A stretch of DNA of 53,548 bases from Dysosmobacter segnis (GCF_014297285.1 NZ_JACOQI010000020.1:1-53548), one strand, 5' to 3'; shown: positions 16,125 through 24,095, counted from the first letter of the stretch. Made by a program: numbers and translations. Notes: a model not told the origin generated them from the letters alone.

Positions 16125-16499
16125 ATGTATATTCCAACGGTTTCTTTCGATTTCGATGGCGTAATTCATTCCTACCGAAGCGGGTGGAAGGGTGCCGCTG
16201 TTATCCCCGACCCTCCCGTGGAAGGGATTAAAGAGGTCATTGAACAACTCATAAGCGATGGTTTATGTGTGGTCATCTGTTCTTCTCGTGCGGAGTCCTT
16301 TGAAGGACAGACGGCGATTGCTGAATGGCTAAAACACTACGGGTTCCCGATGGTGCAAATTCAAGCGAAAAAAGTTCCTTCCATCGTTCATGTCGATGAC
16401 CGTACAATCTGTTTCGATGGTAGAGCAAACCACCTCCACGAACAGATTATCAACTTCAAACCTTGGTATGAAAGGGAGTCTGAAAGTGAAAATCATTGA
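16125..16499 (+). CDS. HAD-superfamily phosphatase-like protein
   Basis: A 124-residue protein. Motif I is SFDFDGVIHSY (two aspartates), motif II is VVICSSRAE, and the C-terminal VHVDDRTICFDG resembles motif IV. The small size, without a large cap, resembles polynucleotide-phosphatase or 5'-nucleotidase-type HAD proteins of phages. It overlaps the thyX start by 14 bases. Confidence 0.75.
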   Translation: MYIPTVSFDFDGVIHSYRSGWKGAAVIPDPPVEGIKEVIEQLISDGLCVVICSSRAESFEGQTAIAEWLKHYGFPMVQIQAKKVPSIVHVDDRTICFDGRANHLHEQIINFKPWYERESESENH

Positions 16500-17109
16500 A
16501 CCTTCTGTGAAGCTTATCAACGCTCCCGATTATAAGACCCTTCTGACCACTATCGAAGCCGCAGGGCGCACTTGCTACAAGTCCGAGGACAAAATCACAG
16601 ACGGTAGCGCAGAGAAGTTCGTCCGTGGCATTATCAAACGGGGCCACGAGGCTGTCATTGAGCATGGCTCTCTCACTGTCCGCTTCATCTGCGACCGGGG
16701 TGTGAGCCACGAGATCGTTCGTCACCGTCTGGCTGCGTTCTGTCAGGAGTCCACTCGGTACTGCAATTATGGCAAGGAGGGTTTCGGCGGCGAAATTACC
16801 GTCATTCGTCCCTCAACCTTCGCCAAGACCGACTCGACCTACCACATCTGGAAACGGTCGTGTGAACACGCTGAGGTCGCCTACTTCGATCTGCTGAACG
16901 AGGGCTGCACCCCGCAGGAAGCTCGATCTGTCCTTCCGAACAGCCTGAAAACCGAGGTGGTCATGACCGCTGACCTCAGAGAATGGCGGCATTTCTGCCG
17001 TATGCGCTGTCCCGTAGCGGCTCACCCCGATATGCGGGTCGTTGCCAATATGCTCCTGACCCTGCTGAAACAGACCTATCCTGTCTTCTTCGAGGACATT
17101 GAGGTATGA
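16486..17109 (+). CDS. thyX: Flavin-dependent thymidylate synthase ThyX
   Basis: A 207-residue protein with the ThyX signature RHR-x7-S seen as RHRLAAFCQESTRY (about 77-90) and the late block LREWRHFCRMRC. It methylates dUMP to dTMP using methylenetetrahydrofolate and FADH2. It starts at GTG 16486, eight bases after AAAGGGAG. A FolD-like gene in the same operon (22702-23355) could feed the same one-carbon pool. Confidence 0.94.
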   Translation: MKIIEPSVKLINAPDYKTLLTTIEAAGRTCYKSEDKITDGSAEKFVRGIIKRGHEAVIEHGSLTVRFICDRGVSHEIVRHRLAAFCQESTRYCNYGKEGFGGEITVIRPSTFAKTDSTYHIWKRSCEHAEVAYFDLLNEGCTPQEARSVLPNSLKTEVVMTADLREWRHFCRMRCPVAAHPDMRVVANMLLTLLKQTYPVFFEDIEV

Positions 17110-17456
17110 GAATTAAGAAAGCTGGCGGCAAGGTGTTCGGTGCGGTCTTAACTGCCGCCGAGAGAAAAGCGATGGACATGGAAATCAATCGTCAGATCGT
17201 GGAAGCCGACAGGCGCTACGCCAATGACATTGACGCTATGGTGCTTTACACCCTTCATGTTCACCTTGGTTTCGGCAAGAAGCGCCTGCGGAAGTTCTAT
17301 GACGCTTTCTCTGCCGAGCATGACCGCCTTATCCAGTATTATCAAATGCCTGACGATTACACATGGCTCTGTAAAGAAATGTTGAAGCGTATCGGCGTTG
17401 ATGTTGAAGCGTGGAACAAAGAAAGGAAAGAACCCGATGAAACTGAAAAGCATTGA
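17106..17456 (+). CDS. Phage protein of unknown function
   Basis: A 116-residue protein coupled to thyX by an ATGA overlap. It is basic and helical (FGAVLTAAERKAMDMEINRQ, KKRLRKFYDAFSAEHDRL). I recognise it as a type of early phage protein without a defined function. Confidence 0.65.
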   Translation: MRIKKAGGKVFGAVLTAAERKAMDMEINRQIVEADRRYANDIDAMVLYTLHVHLGFGKKRLRKFYDAFSAEHDRLIQYYQMPDDYTWLCKEMLKRIGVDVEAWNKERKEPDETEKH

Positions 17457-17667
17457 CGGCAAAGTGCCGTATATCATGGCTGCGGGAAAGGACTTCGTGA
17501 AAGATGAAATGTCGCTGGCGGCGGCAGAGCAGATTTGTTCCCGTGGAACGCGGACCGCCAGCAAGCTCTTTCCCGATTTCCCCATCTGCGTAGATGACAA
17601 GTTCTATTTTGCTGGAACCTCGACAAAGCCCAAGTCCAGCAAAGCCAAAGCCCCTTGCGAGGACTGA
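17437..17667 (+). CDS. Small lysine-rich phage protein
   Basis: A 76-residue protein with AAAGGAAAG upstream of ATG 17437, overlapping the previous gene by 20 bases. It has a compact central part (AAEQICSRGTRTASKLFPDF) and a Lys/Ser tail. Function unknown. Confidence 0.6.
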   Translation: MKLKSIDGKVPYIMAAGKDFVKDEMSLAAAEQICSRGTRTASKLFPDFPICVDDKFYFAGTSTKPKSSKAKAPCED

Positions 17668-18200
17668 GGTTTTCAATCTTCCTGTGGTTCGTCACCGTTG
17701 TCGCTGTCCTCTGTCTGAAATTACCCACGGTTGAGGTTGAAGAACCTTCTCCCGTTGTCGAGGTGGTAGAGGTAGTCACCCCGGAGCCAGAGCCGGAGGT
17801 GACACCTCAGCCGTGGACAGACGAGGAAGTGATTGTGCTGGCGAAAATGCTATGGGGAGAAGCCAGAGGGGTCAGCTCTGACGCTGAGAAAGCGGCTTGT
17901 GTGTGGTGTGCGCTCAACCGTGTCGATCATGGCTACGGCGATATTATAACGGTCGTAACTACACCTAAACAATTCGTAGGGTATAAAGAGAAAAATCCGG
18001 TCGATGACAATTTGATTACTCTCTGTATAGATATACTGACTCGCTGGTATGCAGAGAGAGAAGGTCAGGTTGAGGTCGGTCGTGTCCTCCCTGCGGATTA
18101 CCTGTGGTTCTCTGGCGATGGCGAGAGAAACCACTTCCGCAACGCCTATCGTGGCGGCGATAGATGGGACTGGTCTTTACCGAGTCCGTATGAAAGCTGA
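17655..18200 (+). CDS. Membrane-anchored cell-wall hydrolase, SleB-like
   Basis: A 181-residue protein. An N-terminal membrane segment (FSIFLWFVTVVAVLC) and a proline/glutamate spacer (about 25-55) precede a hydrolase domain starting LAKMLWGEARGV, with AACVWCALNRV and VVTTPKQF, as in spore-cortex-lytic SleB enzymes. It may act on peptidoglycan from the membrane. Its position in the replication operon, far from the lysis genes, is unusual. The start is a TTG overlapping the previous gene by 13 bases, so the exact start is uncertain. Confidence 0.75.
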   Translation: MRGLRFSIFLWFVTVVAVLCLKLPTVEVEEPSPVVEVVEVVTPEPEPEVTPQPWTDEEVIVLAKMLWGEARGVSSDAEKAACVWCALNRVDHGYGDIITVVTTPKQFVGYKEKNPVDDNLITLCIDILTRWYAEREGQVEVGRVLPADYLWFSGDGERNHFRNAYRGGDRWDWSLPSPYES

Positions 18201-18209
18201 GGTAAGCCT

Positions 18210-18995
18210 ATGAGCTATTTGAATATACCCGCTGAGATTCGAGGGGAAAAGGCATGGGTCAATGTGTGGGACGGGTCAAAGGTTCCCATGCAGGCCACCG
18301 TCAGAAAGGCGGCTTCTTCGTCTAACCCGGACACATGGTCAAATTACATTGACGCTGAACACAATGTCCAGCACGGCTACTATGACGGTCTTGGCTATGT
18401 ATTTCACGATACAGGGGTTGTAGGTATCGACATTGACGATGGCTTTACTGATGGGCTTCTAAACCCGCTGGCGGCTGACATTATCGGTCATTGTCAGTCC
18501 TACACGGAAAAGTCAAGAAGCGGGAGGGGGGTTCACATTCTCGTTCGTGGTGAGCTGCCTTTCAAGGGTAAGAACAACCGTGCCGCCGTGGAGATTTACA
18601 AGAGCAATCGGTACTTCATCATGACCGGCGAGGTTTTGATCTTCTCCGAGATCGTTGAAAACCAGTCAGCGATTGACTATGTGATCGAGAAGTATTTTCC
18701 CGACACACCGAAGGAAAGTAGCTCAGGTACGGTTGCCCCTCAGCGTATCTATTCTCCCATCTACCGCCGCCCTGAAAACGGCAAGCTGCATTTGAAGCCT
18801 GAATACCCGCCTATCACACCGGGAAGCCGGAACCTCAGCCTGACTTCTTTGGCGGGTCAGCTCCATAACCAAGGATACACCAAAGCAGAGATTTACAAAG
18901 AACTGTTGTACGCCAACTCCCAAGCCTGCAAACCCCCGCTTCCGCAGTCCGAGGTAGAGTTAATTGTAAACTCTGTGACGAGGTATAGACGATGA
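18210..18995 (+). CDS. Prim-pol-type DNA primase/polymerase domain protein
   Basis: A 261-residue protein with the archaeo-eukaryotic primase pattern: GYVFHDTGVVGIDIDDG (metal-binding DxD), YTEKSRSGRGVHILVRG (SxxGxH) and VEIYKSNRYFIMTGE. The last part (LTSLAGQLHNQGYTKAEIYK) resembles a primase C-terminal domain. It would prime phage replication together with the SF3 helicase three genes downstream. Confidence 0.86.
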   Translation: MSYLNIPAEIRGEKAWVNVWDGSKVPMQATVRKAASSSNPDTWSNYIDAEHNVQHGYYDGLGYVFHDTGVVGIDIDDGFTDGLLNPLAADIIGHCQSYTEKSRSGRGVHILVRGELPFKGKNNRAAVEIYKSNRYFIMTGEVLIFSEIVENQSAIDYVIEKYFPDTPKESSSGTVAPQRIYSPIYRRPENGKLHLKPEYPPITPGSRNLSLTSLAGQLHNQGYTKAEIYKELLYANSQACKPPLPQSEVELIVNSVTRYRR

Positions 18996-19162
18996 GTGCT
19001 ATCGAGTGTTGTTACGGTTGTCCTGACAGGTACGCTGGCTGTCATGCAAAATGCGAGAAATACCAGTGTGAAAGAGAAGAACATGAGCGGCAGAAAGAGT
19101 TGGAGAAGCGCCAAAAGGCACAAGAGATGTACTACTATGACCGCTTCAAGTATTGGAGGTAA
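18992..19162 (+). CDS. Small Cys-rich, probably zinc-binding protein
   Basis: A 56-residue protein. The ATG overlaps the primase stop (ATGA). It has six cysteines in the first 33 residues (ECCYGCPDRYAGCHAKCEKY), then a charged helix rich in Glu, Lys and Arg. A metal-binding knuckle is likely; function unknown. Confidence 0.65.
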   Translation: MSAIECCYGCPDRYAGCHAKCEKYQCEREEHERQKELEKRQKAQEMYYYDRFKYWR

Positions 19163-19164
19163 TT

Positions 19165-19536
19165 ATGAAACCATATCAGCGTGGCGATGTTGTCATCATT
19201 GATGTTCCCATGCTTGCCAACAGTCATATTCAGGCTGGTAAGCGTCCGTGGGTGGTTGTGCAAAACAATGTTGGCAATCAGTTTTCTTCCACCAGCATTG
19301 TCGTTCCCCTGACCACTAAAATCAAGCGGCTTGAGCTGCCGACCCATGTGGCTGTCACTTGGGGTTCTTTACAGCCGAGCATGGTTGAGTGCGAACAGGT
19401 GCGTGTCGTAGATGTGTCCGATGACTGGGAATACATCTGCACTTTGCCGCCTGAGATCATGCGTCATGTGGATACCGCTTTGAAAAACGCTTTCTTCTAT
19501 GGGAGGGGAGGGGATGTAGATAATGACAAAACTTGA
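19165..19536 (+). CDS. MazF/PemK-family toxin-like protein
   Basis: A 123-residue protein with the MazF pattern: YQRGDVVIIDVP, AGKRPWVVVQNN, SSTSIVVPLTTK and ECEQVRVVD in order. MazF toxins cleave mRNA at short sequences; phages also carry relatives with other roles. TTGGAGG precedes ATG 19165. No recognised MazE-type antitoxin lies beside it. The overlapping next gene (62 residues) is a candidate partner by position only. Confidence 0.8.
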   Translation: MKPYQRGDVVIIDVPMLANSHIQAGKRPWVVVQNNVGNQFSSTSIVVPLTTKIKRLELPTHVAVTWGSLQPSMVECEQVRVVDVSDDWEYICTLPPEIMRHVDTALKNAFFYGRGGDVDNDKT

Positions 19537-19711
19537 ATATGACAGTTTGCAGATGGCGCTATCTGCCCTACTTGATAAAGAGCGGATATATCGCAAACGT
19601 ATAAGCGGTAGTGAACAAGACGGTTATAAGATGGGTGTCCGAGCTTGTAAAAGCGCACTTTCCAACTTTAACCCAAACGGAAAAGACAAGAGAGGTGAAA
19701 TCCATGAGTGA
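19523..19711 (+). CDS. Small protein following the MazF-like gene
   Basis: A 62-residue protein that overlaps the MazF-like gene by 14 bases and the SF3 helicase gene by eight. It is helical at the N-terminus (YDSLQMALSALLDKERIYRK) and basic at the C-terminus. It could be a partner or antitoxin of the MazF-like protein; no motif proves it. Confidence 0.55.
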   Translation: MTKLEYDSLQMALSALLDKERIYRKRISGSEQDGYKMGVRACKSALSNFNPNGKDKRGEIHE

Positions 19712-21212
19712 TGAAGTTATGACAGCTCCCGAAGAACAGGCTCTCTTTCAGCTCTCCAACGGTCGTTACATCATGGACGAAGCTCAGTCCAGAGTGATGT
19801 TCCAAATCAAGGAAGCACAGCCTGAGCATAGCCACCCGATCAGTGGTACGGGGTATTCGTGGGACGAGTCCGGCATGGCGGAGTTGTTCTCCGAGTGCTA
19901 CAAGAATGATACCCGCTACTGCCCCGAAGCGAAAAGCTGGTTCACCTACTCCGAGGGAGCATGGCGCAAGGATACGGGTTCTCTGCTGGTAGCGGAAAAG
20001 ATCAAAGAATTCTGCCGCCTGATGGCTCTCTATTGCGGTGAAATCGCCAATGAAGAACGCCGCACCGAGTACATGAAGTTCATCGTAAAGATGGGCGACA
20101 GGCGCTTCCGTGACCGGCTGATGAAGGACGCTGCCAGTGTGCTTCCTATCGCTTCGGCGGAGTTTGACGCAAACCCCTACCTTATCAACTGCAAGAACGG
20201 CACTTTCGACCTCGAAAAGATGGAGTTCCGGGAACATGACTGGAAAGACTTCCTGACCATGCAGACCAACTTCAACTACACCTTGCAGGACGCACGGTGC
20301 CGCCGCTGGGAGAAGTTCGTTGCAGAGGTCACTTGTAATGACGAAGACAAGGCTGACTATCTGCAAAAGGCGCTGGGGTACTCTATGCTGGGTATGGCGA
20401 ACGAAGAATGTATGTTCATTCTTCACGGCAAGACCACTCGCAACGGCAAGTCCACCATGCTCTCGGCAATTCACCACCTTCTCGGTGACTATGCTTCCGT
20501 ATCCCCCGTGTCGATCATCTGCAAGGCAGAACGGTCGAAGAACGCCGAAGCAGCAAACCCCATGCTGGCTTCCCTGAAAGGTAAACGGTTCGTCACAATG
20601 GCAGAGAGCAACCAGTATGGCAAGCTGGACGAGGAAACAATCAAGCAGCTCACGGGTGGCGAGGAAATCAAGGCTCGGAACCTCTATGAGACTGCTACAA
20701 CCTTCCTGCCGCAGTTCACCCTTTGGCTCTCCTGCAACGATCTTCCCACCGTCAGCGATAAGTCCCTGTTCGCTTCCGACCGTGTTCGGGTCATTGAGTT
20801 CAACCGTCACTTCACCGAAGCGGAACAGGACAAGAACCTGAAAAATGAGTTCCAGACGCAGGAAGCTATGCAGGGCATTTTCGCTTGGCTGGTCGCTGGG
20901 TACTTCAAATACAAGCGGTTCGGTCTGAAAATGTCTCCCGCTATGCGGAAGGTAGTCAACCAGTACGAGCGTGACAACGATCTTTGCTTGCAGTTCCTCG
21001 AAGAACGCTGTGAGCAGGCCGAGGGAGTCAATACCCGCTCGAAGTCCCTGTTTGACGCTTACAAGATTTGGTGCAAGTCCAACGGGTACTTTGCCTGTTC
21101 TGCCAAGCGGTTCAACGCCGACATGGAAACGCACCCTGAGTGGCATGGCGGCAAGGTCGTGTATCAGGGCTACCCCGTCTACAAGAACCTCAGACTGAAA
21201 GGAGCGTCCTAA
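19704..21212 (+). CDS. D5-like superfamily 3 helicase
   Basis: A 502-residue protein. A D5_N-type region (about 60-235, ending in INCKNGTFDLEKMEF) precedes a phage/plasmid SF3 ATPase: Walker A LHGKTTRNGKSTMLSA, motif B FVTMAESNQYGKLDE and motif C TLWLSCNDLP. A winged-helix C-terminal part follows. It unwinds DNA at the fork and works with the separate prim-pol at 18210. The ATG at 19704 has AGAGGTG. Confidence 0.9.
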   Translation: MSDEVMTAPEEQALFQLSNGRYIMDEAQSRVMFQIKEAQPEHSHPISGTGYSWDESGMAELFSECYKNDTRYCPEAKSWFTYSEGAWRKDTGSLLVAEKIKEFCRLMALYCGEIANEERRTEYMKFIVKMGDRRFRDRLMKDAASVLPIASAEFDANPYLINCKNGTFDLEKMEFREHDWKDFLTMQTNFNYTLQDARCRRWEKFVAEVTCNDEDKADYLQKALGYSMLGMANEECMFILHGKTTRNGKSTMLSAIHHLLGDYASVSPVSIICKAERSKNAEAANPMLASLKGKRFVTMAESNQYGKLDEETIKQLTGGEEIKARNLYETATTFLPQFTLWLSCNDLPTVSDKSLFASDRVRVIEFNRHFTEAEQDKNLKNEFQTQEAMQGIFAWLVAGYFKYKRFGLKMSPAMRKVVNQYERDNDLCLQFLEERCEQAEGVNTRSKSLFDAYKIWCKSNGYFACSAKRFNADMETHPEWHGGKVVYQGYPVYKNLRLKGAS

Positions 21213-21388
21213 TGAACCGTTCATGTAATTCTATCCTCTGTCGCTTCGGTATCCACACAGCAGACCCGTATGTTCATATTCAGGTCAAGTGCCGTAATGG
21301 TTCTCACCGCTGGCAGAGCAATTATGAAGTCTGTAAGCGGTGTGGCAAACGCCTGAGAAAAATCCGTATTGTGAAGGAGCGTCCGTGA
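21212..21388 (+). CDS. Small zinc-ribbon-like protein
   Basis: A 58-residue basic protein starting one base inside the helicase stop. Its cysteines (SILCRFGIH, QVKC, YEVCKRCGKR) suggest one metal site. First of a run of tiny Cys-rich proteins at 21.2-22.4 kb. Function unknown. Confidence 0.65.
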   Translation: MNRSCNSILCRFGIHTADPYVHIQVKCRNGSHRWQSNYEVCKRCGKRLRKIRIVKERP

Positions 21389-21609
21389 TGAAGTGGAAAA
21401 GGATTAAGTGTTTCCTGACTGGTGGACACCGCCTGTACGATAAAAACCTTCAAACCATTCATGACACAAATGGGTATCACTTCATTAACTACTGCGTGAA
21501 GTGCGGTAAGGTGTTCGCTGCGTTCATGGCGGAAGCTGAATTGAATGGCCTGATCAACCGAGACATTGAGCAGTTCAGAAAGGAGAGATTGCATGATCGC
21601 AACGACTGA
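21388..21609 (+). CDS. Small phage protein, DUF1660-like
   Basis: A 73-residue protein. The start (KRIKCFLTGGHRLYD) and a CVKCGKVF knuckle at about 36-43 fit the short DUF1660-type phage proteins. The ATG shares its A with the previous stop (TGATG). Function unknown. Confidence 0.65.
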   Translation: MKWKRIKCFLTGGHRLYDKNLQTIHDTNGYHFINYCVKCGKVFAAFMAEAELNGLINRDIEQFRKERLHDRND

Positions 21610-21955
21610 GGAACAACACCTACTGGAAAAGTGGCAGAAGAAGCTATGTTTGCAGGAGTGGCGCATAAAGCTCGTCACTCACCTTCGCCCCGAAGAAATG
21701 TCCGTCAGTAATGCGGCTGGGTGTACGGATTGGTCGGAGTCCATCAAGACCGCCCGTATTGAGATCATCAATCCCGCCTGCTACGGCGACCGCATTGTAC
21801 CGTTCAACTTTGAAAAGACATTGGTGCATGAGCTGTTGCACCTGAAATTCTCTTTCTGGTGTCAGGACGAGTACAGCGTAGCTGATAGGCTTATGCACCA
21901 GATGATTGACGATCTCGCAAGAGCTTTGACGGAAGGTGACAGCGATGAAGACTGA
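21593..21955 (+). CDS. Zinc metallopeptidase-like protein (HExxH)
   Basis: A 120-residue protein with a clear HExxH motif in KTLVHELLHLKF (about residues 82-88) and an N-terminal region ending LQEWRIKL, as in short phage metalloprotease-fold proteins. A proteolytic role is inferred; targets are unknown. AAAGGAG precedes ATG 21593. Confidence 0.7.
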   Translation: MIATTEEQHLLEKWQKKLCLQEWRIKLVTHLRPEEMSVSNAAGCTDWSESIKTARIEIINPACYGDRIVPFNFEKTLVHELLHLKFSFWCQDEYSVADRLMHQMIDDLARALTEGDSDED

Positions 21956-22139
21956 ATATTGCCCCGATTATGTGGGCGTTGCCTGCGTTGATGGCACTTG
22001 CCCTGTTGCCAACTGTGAAGAATACGCTGAGCGGTGTATGCCTGTCATTTCATGTTGCCGGGACTGCTTCTATTATAAGGGCTGTGAAGACTGTGCAATC
22101 TCTGACGATTGCAACCGAATGGAGGATAAACATGAGTAA
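21945..22139 (+). CDS. Cys-rich small protein
   Basis: A 64-residue acidic protein with eleven cysteines, including CPVANCEEYAERC and SCCRDCFYYKGCEDC. Two or more metal sites are likely. Function unknown; part of the cluster of tiny proteins. Confidence 0.65.
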   Translation: MKTEYCPDYVGVACVDGTCPVANCEEYAERCMPVISCCRDCFYYKGCEDCAISDDCNRMEDKHE

Positions 22140-22362
22140 AAAGTGTGTATGCGGTAACGAAATGTTCACCGTCTTCATGTGCCGCAAGTGCGAACACCTT
22201 CTGTATGTCGAGGAAGACGAGAATTTTCCTCAGAAACTCGGAAAAATCGCCGCCAAATCCTGCCCCTGTTGCGGTGAACAGGACGAGGGACTGTGGAGAC
22301 TTCTCGGTCGAGCGGAAGGGTTCGAGGGAACGATTTTCGTGGAGGAACAGGACGATGAATAA
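22132..22362 (+). CDS. Small zinc-ribbon protein
   Basis: A 76-residue protein with three Cys pairs (KCVCGNE, CRKCEHLL, KSCPCCGEQ), suggesting rubredoxin-like zinc knuckles. GGAGG lies before ATG 22132. It overlaps neighbours by a few bases on both sides. Function unknown. Confidence 0.65.
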   Translation: MSKKCVCGNEMFTVFMCRKCEHLLYVEEDENFPQKLGKIAAKSCPCCGEQDEGLWRLLGRAEGFEGTIFVEEQDDE

Positions 22363-22534
22363 TGATGCTGTGAGAGAGTTGCTAAACGCCGTTGGCGCTT
22401 TGGCTGAAATGTCTCTGAATTTTTACAGGGCTTTACTCAATGCTGGTGCGACCAAAGAGGAAGCCTTTGTTCTCTTGCAGTCTTTCATCTCTGCTACCAT
22501 TCATGGCAACAAGGAGAAAAGCGATGAAGACTGA
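22355..22534 (+). CDS. Small helical phage protein
   Basis: A 59-residue protein, two predicted helices (AVRELLNAVGALAEMSLNFY, ATKEEAFVLLQSFIS). GGAGGAAC lies upstream. Function unknown. Confidence 0.6.
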   Translation: MNNDAVRELLNAVGALAEMSLNFYRALLNAGATKEEAFVLLQSFISATIHGNKEKSDED

Positions 22535-22709
22535 GAAAAAGAACCTTCGCCGTATTTCCATCGTAGTCACGGCACAGACCAAGGGCAACCTCGAACGGCT
22601 GGCGGCGGTCTGCGGCTACTCGGAGATCGGTCGGGTGGTTGACAAGCTCACCCGTGAAAAGATGATTGCCCTTCACGACTTTGAAAGAAAGGAGAAGTAC
22701 CATGAATGA
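22524..22709 (+). CDS. Ribbon-helix-helix-like small DNA-binding protein (predicted)
   Basis: A 61-residue basic protein with a short strand (RRISIVVTAQTKGNLERLA) followed by two helices, the layout of ribbon-helix-helix regulators. It could regulate the early or middle operon. The assignment comes from secondary-structure pattern only. Confidence 0.5.
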   Translation: MKTEKKNLRRISIVVTAQTKGNLERLAAVCGYSEIGRVVDKLTREKMIALHDFERKEKYHE

Positions 22710-23355
22710 TGTAATGGAGCAAATCAAAACGCTTTCTGCCACCTTGGACGAGGAAACCACCCGTTTTCACCCTACCGGCAGATTGTTACTACTGGGTTCC
22801 TACGAAAGCGTATTTCTGAAAGCGGTCAAGCGCAAGGCCGATCTGTTAGGCATTGACTGTGACCTCACTCAATACCCCTGCCCTCCATACAAGGCCGTGG
22901 TAGTGGACAGAGAAACCGTCCCGTCTGACATTAAGCTCGCCGCCGAGGTTGACATTGACCACTCCTACTCACAGGGAATGTCATCGGTGTCTCAGGCAAC
23001 TTTGGCGCTCCTGTTGGCATTGGACTTGGTTTACGCCAAGGACATTACCATCGTAGGTCGGGGTCACGCCGTTCAGAACTTGGCAAAGTACCTCACCCTC
23101 GACAACGCAACTGTGACGGTGGCGCACTCCAAAACCAAGAGTCTCTTGCAAGCCACGATGAACCGTGATGTGGTGATCTACGCCACGCCGACTATCACGA
23201 AGGACATTTCCTACAACACCCGTGATCTGGTCATCGACCTCGGCAATAGTATTCCCCACCCTGACCGCTTCAATTGCCCCTATGTGAACAGGATTGGTCA
23301 GCTCACCGTGAGTGTGTTGCTCAACCGCTTTGCGAGAAAGGAGCATAGAGCATGA
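22702..23355 (+). CDS. FolD-like methylenetetrahydrofolate dehydrogenase/cyclohydrolase homologue
   Basis: A 217-residue protein. The C-terminal two thirds follow FolD: the segment SVSQATLALLLALDL, the nucleotide-binding turn ITIVGRGHAVQNLA, ATVTVAHSKTKSL and RDLVIDLGNSI. FolD interconverts methylene-, methenyl- and formyl-tetrahydrofolate. It is shorter than bacterial FolD (about 280), and the N-terminal catalytic part is reduced, so activity is uncertain. The presence of thyX in the same operon fits a role in supplying or recycling folate cofactor. Confidence 0.75.
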   Translation: MNDVMEQIKTLSATLDEETTRFHPTGRLLLLGSYESVFLKAVKRKADLLGIDCDLTQYPCPPYKAVVVDRETVPSDIKLAAEVDIDHSYSQGMSSVSQATLALLLALDLVYAKDITIVGRGHAVQNLAKYLTLDNATVTVAHSKTKSLLQATMNRDVVIYATPTITKDISYNTRDLVIDLGNSIPHPDRFNCPYVNRIGQLTVSVLLNRFARKEHRA

Positions 23356-23489
23356 GTGACATTCTGACAACTATCGCCGCCGTTGAATGGATTGTTGTAG
23401 GCTGCCTATTCCTCTGGCGACTGCGCCACTGGAACCGCCGCTTTTCGGAACTCTATGACGAGCTGCGAAAGGAGATCGACCATGAATAA
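23352..23489 (+). CDS. Tiny membrane protein (45 residues)
   Basis: The ATG overlaps the FolD-like stop (ATGA). One membrane span (AAVEWIVVGCLFLWRL) is followed by a basic amphipathic tail. AGAAAGGAG lies upstream. Function unknown. Confidence 0.6.
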   Translation: MSDILTTIAAVEWIVVGCLFLWRLRHWNRRFSELYDELRKEIDHE

Positions 23490-23691
23490 GGAAGACGCTC
23501 ACATTGTCATAGCTATGGCAAATCACAACATGAATGTCACCGATGTTGCTCGTGCTATTTTCGCACACAGAAATACCGTTCTCTATCACTTGGACAAGGT
23601 GAAGCGGCAGACCGGGTTAGACCCTCGGCGGTTCTATGATTTGGTCGAGCTGGTGAAGATGGCGCAGGAGGTGTTGGAAAATGGGTCTTGA
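23482..23691 (+). CDS. PucR/CdaR C-terminal-type helix-turn-helix protein
   Basis: A 69-residue protein. NMNVTDVARAIFAHRNTVLY and HLDKVKRQTGLDPR match the helix-turn-helix found at the C-terminus of PucR/CdaR regulators, here as a free domain. It probably binds DNA; as one of the last early genes it is a candidate activator of late genes. GAAAGGAG precedes the ATG. Confidence 0.72.
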   Translation: MNKEDAHIVIAMANHNMNVTDVARAIFAHRNTVLYHLDKVKRQTGLDPRRFYDLVELVKMAQEVLENGS

Positions 23692-24010
23692 TATTACGGT
23701 CATGGAACGCAAAGATGTTCGCTGCCCTCATTGTGGTGAGGTCATCACCACGGTAGATGTTGCCAGCACCGACAGCGGTGGTCGGCTTTGGTACGACTTT
23801 CTGGAAAGGCTCGGTTACTATGTTCCCTATGAGAAGCGTACCAAGGAGAACGACTGGTACGGCAAGGACATGGTTCTTGACAACGAGCAGGCAAAGCAGC
23901 TCACCGACTATGCCGTGAAGAAAGAGGTCTACAACTGGGACGGTGTGGAGTGGATTGTGACGGAAGCACTCGCTCATGGGAACAAGGTGGTCATTAACGC
24001 CGACTGGTAG
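23681..24010 (+). CDS. Phage protein with N-terminal zinc knuckle
   Basis: A 109-residue protein. RCPHCGEVI near residue 14 suggests a half zinc ribbon; the middle is aromatic and charged (LERLGYYVPYEKRTKENDW). It is the last gene of the early operon, before the repeat region. Function unknown. Confidence 0.65.
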   Translation: MGLDITVMERKDVRCPHCGEVITTVDVASTDSGGRLWYDFLERLGYYVPYEKRTKENDWYGKDMVLDNEQAKQLTDYAVKKEVYNWDGVEWIVTEALAHGNKVVINADW

Positions 24011-24095
24011 TTAGGTGATAAAGGTGATAAAGGTGAGTGTTTCTGCAAAGACTTTTTTTCAAATTGGCGTGTTTTGAAAAATTGTTTTTCGTATT

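Noticed and set aside
19668..21224. Long minus-strand open frame opposite the SF3 helicase gene
   Set aside because: It mirrors a clearly real gene with strong motifs on the plus strand; codon-biased genes often leave long antisense frames. The same holds for 5976-7010, 28468-29937, 30282-31748 and 38563-39843.
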